Shown here one piece after another: positions 58,002-64,000 of a stretch of 64,000 nucleotides of DNA; position 1 is the stretch's first letter; each line of letters begins with the position of its first letter. Source of the DNA: Taxillus chinensis (lineage: Eukaryota; Streptophyta; Magnoliopsida; Santalales; Loranthaceae). The stretch covers positions 51,249,365 through 51,313,364 of the forward strand of contig CM042090.1 in NCBI GenBank assembly GCA_023512835.1, read 5' to 3'. The position numbers and the translations under genes are program-made. The notes under the pieces were generated by a model that was not told the DNA's origin, searched no databases, and saw only the letters and a list, made by a program, of their open reading frames with translations.

Positions 58002-59360
58002 TGTTGGATCAAGCTCAGAATTTGGATAATGCTGATAAAGCCTTATGTAATTTGATCTGAGATCTTTTGTGTTTCTTTGATCATTGCAGAAGATATGTTA
58101 TTAATCCGGAGACACACTCGTGAGAGCAAAGCTAAGGACAGGATACATAATCCTGATCCGGACAAGAGTGAGTGTCGTCAAACAGTTGGTAAATAACCAA
58201 GTCACCAATACATACGGAATAAGGAACATTCATGCGGACTAACAACTTAAAAGCTACGGATTGCGGAATATGTTCCTAGTGCCTCAAACGGACTAAGTCA
58301 AACTGATGCGGAGTAAGAGTCTTGGTCAACAAGGTCGCACGAAGTAAAAGATTTGACGTGGAGTTAAAAAGTTAAGTCTTCCCTCAAGCGAACTAAAGTG
58401 AAGAAGACACGGAGTAAGGCATCCGAGTCTTTCATACATACGGAGTAAGGAAGTATTAATGCGGAATAAGGACCCGAGTCTTTATTCACACAGAGTAAGG
58501 AAACTAGATGCGGAGTAAGTAATCCGGACAACTTTACTCATACGGAGTAAGGAAGCGCTAGTACGGAGTAAGCATTCCGATCCCTTAGACTCGCCCGGAG
58601 TAAGGAATTTACATACGGAGTAAGGAACTTACATGCGGAGTAAGGAAGCACTGACACGGACTAAGAATTCCAGTACCAAATAGATACGGAGTAAGCAACC
58701 ACTGACACGGAGCAAGGTTCCGAGCTTCATTAGCAACGGAGTAAGGAAAATTACACCGGACCAAGAAGATGCTACTTCAATTCACCACATTTAAGGCTAT
58801 CAGCTCGTGGCGTCCCGATGTAAGACAAACTCATTGAGAACCTGAAGAATCTTACACGTGGATCACCCGGATATGTGGACACAACCTCAATTATATTTGG
58901 GAACTCACAAGGCACTTATACTCTTCAAACCCAAGATCTTGAGCTCCATAAACCGCAGTAGTCAAGGCAGAGAGATTACCGAGGAATAGTTAGTGCTGAA
59001 CGCATTCTGGAACTACAAGTTCCAAGGTTGTCTCTTAGGAAGGTTTGTATAAATATTCATACTTGTACATTTGTAAAAGAGTGCGTATGTGTGCGAACGA
59101 GCCTGAATAACCTGTGTATGCACAAGAGCTCAAAGAGATAATCTAGGCTAGTGTGTGAATCTCTTTGTAAACAGAGTGTAAGAGAGTCTTGCTTCTATTT
59201 TGTTGTATTTATCTCTTGATAATAAAACAAAATGCTTCCACTATCTGGTTATCTTCCGCAGTGATTCTATCACTTGACTAGATTAGTGTAGTGCCTTAAG
59301 AGATCAAAAGAGTTTCGATAAGAGCCTATTCACCCCCCTCTAGGCTCCAAGGGACCATCA
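58002..59360 (+). mobile_element. copia E 3' LTR (1,359 bp)
   Basis: Starts TGTTGGATCAAG and ends near GGGACCATCA, where the copia F coding sequence begins in reverse. It holds some 20 irregular copies of ACGGAGTAAGGA (58217-58760). The transcribed part near 59040-59220 includes TATAAATATTC (about 59047) and AATAAAA (about 59220), a plausible TATA and poly(A) signal pair. CACCCCCCTCTAGGC near the end is common in copia LTRs. Confidence 0.88.
58217..58760 (+). repeat. ACGGAGTAAGGA repeat cluster in the copia LTR
   Basis: About 20 imperfect copies of ACGGAGTAAGGAA spaced roughly 20-35 bp. The same cluster is in D's LTR in reverse (26893-27345), so it is a conserved U3 component. Confidence 0.8.
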
Positions 59361-60576
59361 CCTTGTCACATAAATTACTAACACTCAGCAGATTATGCTT
59401 CAAACCTTCGACTAGTGAAACTTTTGTAATTGATACACAGCCGTTGGTTAAAGTGTCATACCCCATAGTCTTACCTTTGCTATTGTCACCATATGTTACG
59501 GATGGTCCTCGTTTGTCATTTACATTTATTAGTAAAGACTTGTCACCCGTCATATGTCCGAAGCGTCCACTATCAAGTATCCACTTTCTTTGATTGATCT
59601 TTGACTTCAAGTGGGATGAAAGTAAATTCCATAAATGCTCCTGCAAGACAACAGATTACACTTTTGGTGCCCAAACTTGTTTCGGGCGGTTAGGAGAAGC
59701 AATAACAGTGTCAATTATTCCGGATTTTACTTTGTTAGGAACTTTAACTTTCCAAGTTGACTTAGTCTTTTTCGTATTAGATGCTTCTTTAAGTTGGGTT
59801 TTCTTGGGAGAGACACTCCGTATAGTTTTGGATTTTGTTTTGCCAGAAGAACCCTTTTTGATAAACTGATTTTTATTGATGTAAATTTGATTACATAACC
59901 AGTTATCTGAAAGCCTCCAACACTCATAATGGTAGTGGCCTATTTCTCTACAGATCGAACAGACACTATGTTGTGGAGTTACAACAGGGGATACAGGTTT
60001 CTTAAGTTTTATAGTTTTTCTACTTTGTTCCCTATGGCCTAATCCTCTGCGAATGGGTGATACGCTCTTGGACCTAGATGCGTCAACCTTAGCTTTCCTT
60101 TGTTTCTGGGTGCTACAGTTTCGGCTTTAACTGCAGCAGCCTTCCCTTCATCTTTTAGTACGGGTGCAACTACTTCGGGACTAGTAGTATCAACCTGTCT
60201 TCCACAGTCGTAGACTATGGTGCCACCTAAAATAAAACCATCCAACGGTTTAGAAGGGCACTCAGTAGCTTGTGCATTGGAAGTTGACTCGGAACCTAGG
60301 CCAGGTTTGACTCGGATATTGTCGGGATCAGTTCTGAACGTAGAAGCTATTTCCCCGGATTTTAACCACTTACGATTTATTTCCTTTTCCTTTTCAAGTT
60401 GATTTTCGAGTCTCTTTAGATTTACAGTTAGGCCATTAAAATTAGTATTAAGCAAATTATTTTCAACTCTTAAATCACGATACCAAGCTTCTTTACTTCG
60501 TAAGCCAGCTATGTCTTTTTCAAGTTGTGAGACGGTGAATTTTAGACGTTTAGTCTGACTACTCATATCTTGGTAC
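59361..60576 (-). pseudogene. copia F gag and protease fragment
   Basis: Minus-strand SIRE-like fragment. From 60566 a coiled-coil gag segment (KLEKDIAG-like heptads) leads to a frameshift near 60100, a CCHC knuckle region near 59930 (CREIGHYHYEC type), PKQVWAPK near 59690, and protease WILDSGRFGHMTGDKS (about 59585), which ends at SNLCDK against E's LTR. The DSG motif is intact, but the usual next Cys is Arg. Both sides are cut: E's LTR at 59360 and a Tat/Ogre-like LTR at 60577. It overlaps D's 37805-38106 in content, so F is a separate insertion. Confidence 0.88.
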
Positions 60577-63508
60577 TGTTGGACCCCATTTTGTCCAGGT
60601 TGGATATACTAACCCCATTTGATATACCTTTCTGCCTATGCCATATACCTTGTTGAACAGGTCCACAATGATCCCATACTTCCAAGGAATGGTTTGGAAT
60701 TGATGTAAACCCCAATTTGCACGAGATGCATACAATTGACACGGACGGGGGAGTCCAAAATTAATGACTTCTGCTACAAGTCCTTGAAGTACCCCAAGAC
60801 CAACACCAGGTGATAGAGGATGAAAATTGGAGACTAGCACACTTGACCGGGCTCAAATCGGACTTAAAATAAAGAAGTTATGGCCAAAACAACTTTCGTT
60901 GCAAAAGTCAAAACTTGCCAAAAGACGGTCAATGCCACTGGTCAAATCGCCCGAAAAAGTGGCCATGCGAAATTCTTCAAAGCGTCAATTTAAGCAAATA
61001 CGGATCTCCCCAAACAATCCCCGGAAAGTTGTCCATTTTTGCATTTTAGGTGAAGGGTAAGAAGGTAATTAAAAGTTCAAAAAAAAAACTTTGGGGTTGA
61101 CCGTTGATCGCTGACCGTTGACCTGCGACACTCCGACCTTTGACTCGCCACCTCGACCCATTGACCTTCGGAGCCTCGAAGCCTCGAAGATTCGAAGCCT
61201 CGAAGCCCCGCTGCCGACACTCCGACCTTTGACTCGCCCCTTCGTACTTTCGAACCTTGTGAAGATGCGACGCCTCGAGACTTACGACGCCAGGACTTGC
61301 GACGCCTTGACCTACGAACCTATGACGCCTTGACTTGCGACGCCTTTGACACGCGGCCTACGACCCCTTGACCTGCCGACACTCCGACCTTCGACCCTTT
61401 GACCCTTGACACTGGAAGCCTATAAACCTTTGACCTGCCGACACTCTAACCCTCGAACCTTGACCTGCAACGCCTGTGAGCCTTTGACCTATTGACCGTT
61501 GACCTTCGACCTACCGACACTTCGACCCATTGACCGTTGACCTTCGCTGGTTGGCGTTTTTCGCTGGCTCTTCTCGCTGGCTGTTCACGAGACCCGTATT
61601 CTGCGCTGGCCATCTGACAAAGAATCATTTTTCAACGACCTGTCAGTCACATGTGCTAAAATACAAATTCAAAAGGCAATCACGAGCTGCCCTGTTTTCC
61701 GCACAAGCTATCCACCCGACAAAGCATCGAATCTGCAAATTAATAAAGGCTGAATTAATAATACACTCGACGAAACATTTAATGCAGCAATTAATGAGTC
61801 CAGCCAAAAACTGCTATCAACCCTTTTAAAACTCAGTCTTCCGTCCATGCGAAAGGAGAAAAAAAAAAGGAAGGATCATGCCTGAGCCTCGTCCCAGCGT
61901 AAACAAAGAGAGAGACCCCTCACCGTTGAAAAAACCTACTACCATTATTACACCCCAGCCTCGTCCCAGCGCAAACGGAGAGAGAGAAAAAAAACAGAGA
62001 TCTCGTCTAAAAAAAAAAGGAGGGGAGTTCGACAGAAAGAAAAAAAGAAGAGAGTTTGCCCAAAAAAAAAAGAAGAAGGAGAGTTCGGCAAAGCAACAAA
62101 AACGCCCAGAGAGAGAGAGAGCGGAAATTCTGCAAACAACATTTTTTTCTAATCCTGGCTGCCATTTTCGCCCAACTCCTGCATTCAAAATAAACAACCC
62201 TCTGCCATTCTAAAACCAGAAATCGCCCATTCACTTCCAGCCCTCCCTGATGTCTTGATACAGCTCTCTTTCTTCCTAATCCCTGCTGCCATCTTCATAC
62301 CCAGCTCCCTGATCCAAAAAAAAAAGGAAGAAGAGTTCAGCTCCCAAAAAAAAAAATGCCCAGATTTCTTATGCCTATAATTTCGCCCAGAAAAAAGGAA
62401 TGCCCAGATTTCTTAGGAGTCACACCTTCCCGCCAACGATATCACTGCCGAAGTCCCAATCCAAAGCCAAAGCCAGTTCACTTTACATCTGTTTCTTTAT
62501 TTGTTTTTTTAGCTTATTTGTATTTATATTTGATGTAATTGTTTTGAGCATTTTTTTGGTTTTCGTTTTTAGCTTATCTATATTTGGTGTAATTGTTTTT
62601 AGTATTTTTCACTGTATTTTCCCTGTATTTCTTCCTGTGTTGTACGTTGTAAATATGTAAAGTATAGTAAGAAGAGAAGCAAAAGAGAGGCATCAAAAGG
62701 GAGAAGATAAAAAAAAGGAAAAAGAAAAAAAGTGAGTGCTTTTATTTTTCTTTTGTGGATGTCATAATCACACACTCCACGTTTTTTATTTTAATGCATA
62801 TGTTCATGACTTTGATTTAAGATTTCGGGTTTGCAAAAAAAAAACAAAAACAAAAAAGGAAAGAAAGAAAGGTTTCCAAAAAACAAAAAAACAAAACAAA
62901 ACAAAACAAAAGCAAACAAAAAAACGTTTTCATGTTTTCAAACCAAAAATGAAGCAAAACCAAAGCAAAACGTTTGTTTTTACAAAACACAAAAACCAAA
63001 AAAAATGTATGTTTTCTAACCCAAAAAACCAAAAAAAGGGAAAAGAAAAAAGAAAAACATCATATTTGAAGACTTCAATTTCTAAAATAAAACCAAACAC
63101 CAAAACCAACTCGTAGGATCTCATTATCCACTTCAAACAAAAAACCCAAAACCTTTAGGATTCCCTTTAAAAATTTAGGGTAAATCCATTTTCACCATGA
63201 CTTCAATAAATAACTTAGCTAAATAAAAATCATAAACTTTTTAGGAAACTTAACCTTGATCGTGGCGCAAAAAACCTCCTCCTCCTAAATTAGATACCGA
63301 AAGGGCCCTGTAGGGGTGCTATTCCTTCCCTACACGTAACCAACTCCCGAACCCTTCTCTGATAACGCAGACCACACACTTGAAACAACTCAAAGTAAAG
63401 GGTATCCAACTGTACCCCAAAAACAATTGGTGACGACTCTAAATTTTCTCAACATTGGTTTAGTTTGAGCTCACCCCAAACGGGCCCGGACGAAAACTAG
63501 TGATGAGG
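60577..63508 (+). mobile_element. Tat/Ogre-like LTR, about 2.9 kb
   Basis: Starts TGTTGGACCCCATTTT, the same terminus as the TSD-flanked solo LTR at 34515-37804, and runs to about 63508 (AGTGATGAGG, where that LTR ends TGATGACA). It contains GAC/CGAAG-rich short repeats (61090-61560), purine-rich leader sequence with a GA run (61850-62130), and A/C homopolymer-rich DNA (62820-63060). GTAGGGGTGCTA...TGGTGACGACTCT (63308-63441) is shared with 25031-25238. Open frames inside are low-complexity and not genes. Confidence 0.8.
61090..61560. repeat. CGAC/GAAGCC short repeats in the Tat/Ogre-like LTR
   Basis: Irregular repeats of CCGACACTCCGACCTTTGA, TTGACCGTTGACC and CGAAGCCTCGAAG words. No coding sequence. 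Confidence 0.75.
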
Positions 63509-63778
63509 GTAGCCTATACGGCGAGTTTGGGGAATTCAACACTTTAGAGAGTTAGGTCTAGAACTAGGATTAGGAGGTTGTTTTTTGTACTGTTGTACAT
63601 ATTTAACTATCGTGCTAAGTTGTTTTTTAGATAAAATTGTGATTTACTTATTTTTTAACAATTGTCGTTTATCTTTAAACTGTGATTTATTTATACGCTT
63701 TAATTACCATGATAGTTGTGATTTGCAGCCTTCCATACTTGCTGCATTCATACATAACCCCATACCCTATACTCATTA
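63509..63778 (+). other. leader between Tat/Ogre-like LTR and its first ORF
   Basis: AT-rich, no supported ORF. A T-rich run (about 63612-63660) followed by TTTGCAG (63722-63728) resembles a plant 3' splice site before the ORF; this is only suggestive. Confidence 0.4.
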
Positions 63779-64000
63779 ATGATGGATTCCCAACCTCACC
63801 GTGAAGCACTATTGAAAGTCCTAAGCCAAGCCTACGTTCCTCTAACCATCTCAGTCACGAATGTGGATGGACTCACTAGTAACCTCATCATGAATAACGT
63901 CATTAGCTTTGGAGATGACGAGCTACCCCAAGAAGGAAAGGGGCACATAAAAGCTTTGCACATCACGGTCAAATGCAAGGAGCACACCATAGCCCGTGTA
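63779..64000 (+). CDS. Tat/Ogre-like polyprotein start, protease region (runs off window)
   Basis: Tandem ATGs at 63779 and 63782 open a frame with no stop to base 64000 (74 codons). The text REALLKVLSQAYVPLTISV, FGDDELPQEGKGHIKALHIT and VKCKEHTIARV resembles the segment just before the aspartic-protease active site in Tat/Ogre/Retand polyproteins, where a D-[NT]-G-S motif would follow just beyond the window. Gag sequence, normally upstream, is absent from the 270-base leader, so either gag was deleted or this is a truncated derivative. The lineage call comes from remembered family motifs. Confidence 0.75.
   Translation, partial: MMDSQPHREALLKVLSQAYVPLTISVTNVDGLTSNLIMNNVISFGDDELPQEGKGHIKALHITVKCKEHTIARV

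Noticed and set aside
58217..58760. CRISPR-like or satellite array
   Set aside because: Spacing is irregular, the core is only about 12 bp, and it lies in a copia LTR.
59361..60576. Copia F as the missing upstream part of copia D
   Set aside because: Both contain the GLKHNLLSVSNLCDK segment, an overlap far longer than a target duplication, so they are separate copies.
61826..62197. Phe-rich ORF, possible membrane protein
   Set aside because: It is the reverse reading of A-rich and GA-rich leader DNA in the Tat/Ogre-like LTR.
62736..63116. Lys-rich ORF
   Set aside because: Translation of AAAC/AAAAC homopolymer-like DNA; no domain.

Overview
The window is plant nuclear DNA made entirely of nested, broken LTR retrotransposons. 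I found no host gene, tRNA, rRNA, CRISPR array or prokaryotic operon. The plant assignment rests on four things: Ty3/Gypsy chromoviruses with a C-terminal chromodomain and an initiator-tRNA-Met primer site; SIRE/Maximus-like Ty1/Copia elements; Tat/Ogre-like LTRs; and telobox plus GA-repeat leaders. The species cannot be named. All elements are disabled by stops, frameshifts, deletions or insertions, so this looks like old heterochromatin.

Layout (names A-H are mine). 1-6239: gypsy A (gag, pol, 3' LTR; 5' end outside the window). 6518-14197: gypsy B, lacking gag and 5' LTR; its 3' LTR is split at the TATA box by a reverse solo LTR (10985-12932). 14198-25030: gypsy C, with a 5'-truncated left LTR, primer site, gag, pol and full 3' LTR; a reverse solo LTR (17022-19320) sits at the end of gag. 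25031-26892: fragments of a Tat/Ogre-like LTR and a gypsy LTR. 26893-38106, minus strand: copia D, split by a 3.3 kb Tat/Ogre-like solo LTR (34515-37804). 38107-43405: gypsy G (5' LTR, primer site, gag, pol up to RNase H). 43406-43437: a 32-bp LTR tail. 43438-48851: gypsy H (pol, 3' LTR). 48852-59360: copia E, plus strand (gag, pol, extra ORF, 3' LTR). 59361-60576, minus strand: gag-protease of copia F. 60577-64000: a Tat/Ogre-like element with an LTR and a protease-region ORF that runs off the window.

The most unusual content is an extra gene in copia D and copia E. It lies between pol and the 3' polypurine tract, where SIRE-type elements often carry an envelope-like ORF. It encodes about 900 codons: an N-terminal domain resembling the 'putative plant transposon protein' family, a Ser/Pro/Ala-rich linker with a basic patch, and a C-terminal ULP1/SENP-like (peptidase C48) domain with His, Asp, Gln and Cys in the expected order. 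Two diverged copies share it, so it was part of the parent element.

A second theme is conserved non-coding architecture in the LTRs: G-box inverted repeats upstream of TATA, paired ACGT-core palindromes, a telobox plus GA repeat just after TATA, a leader hairpin with a compensatory base change, and a duplicated polypurine-tract module at the end of pol.
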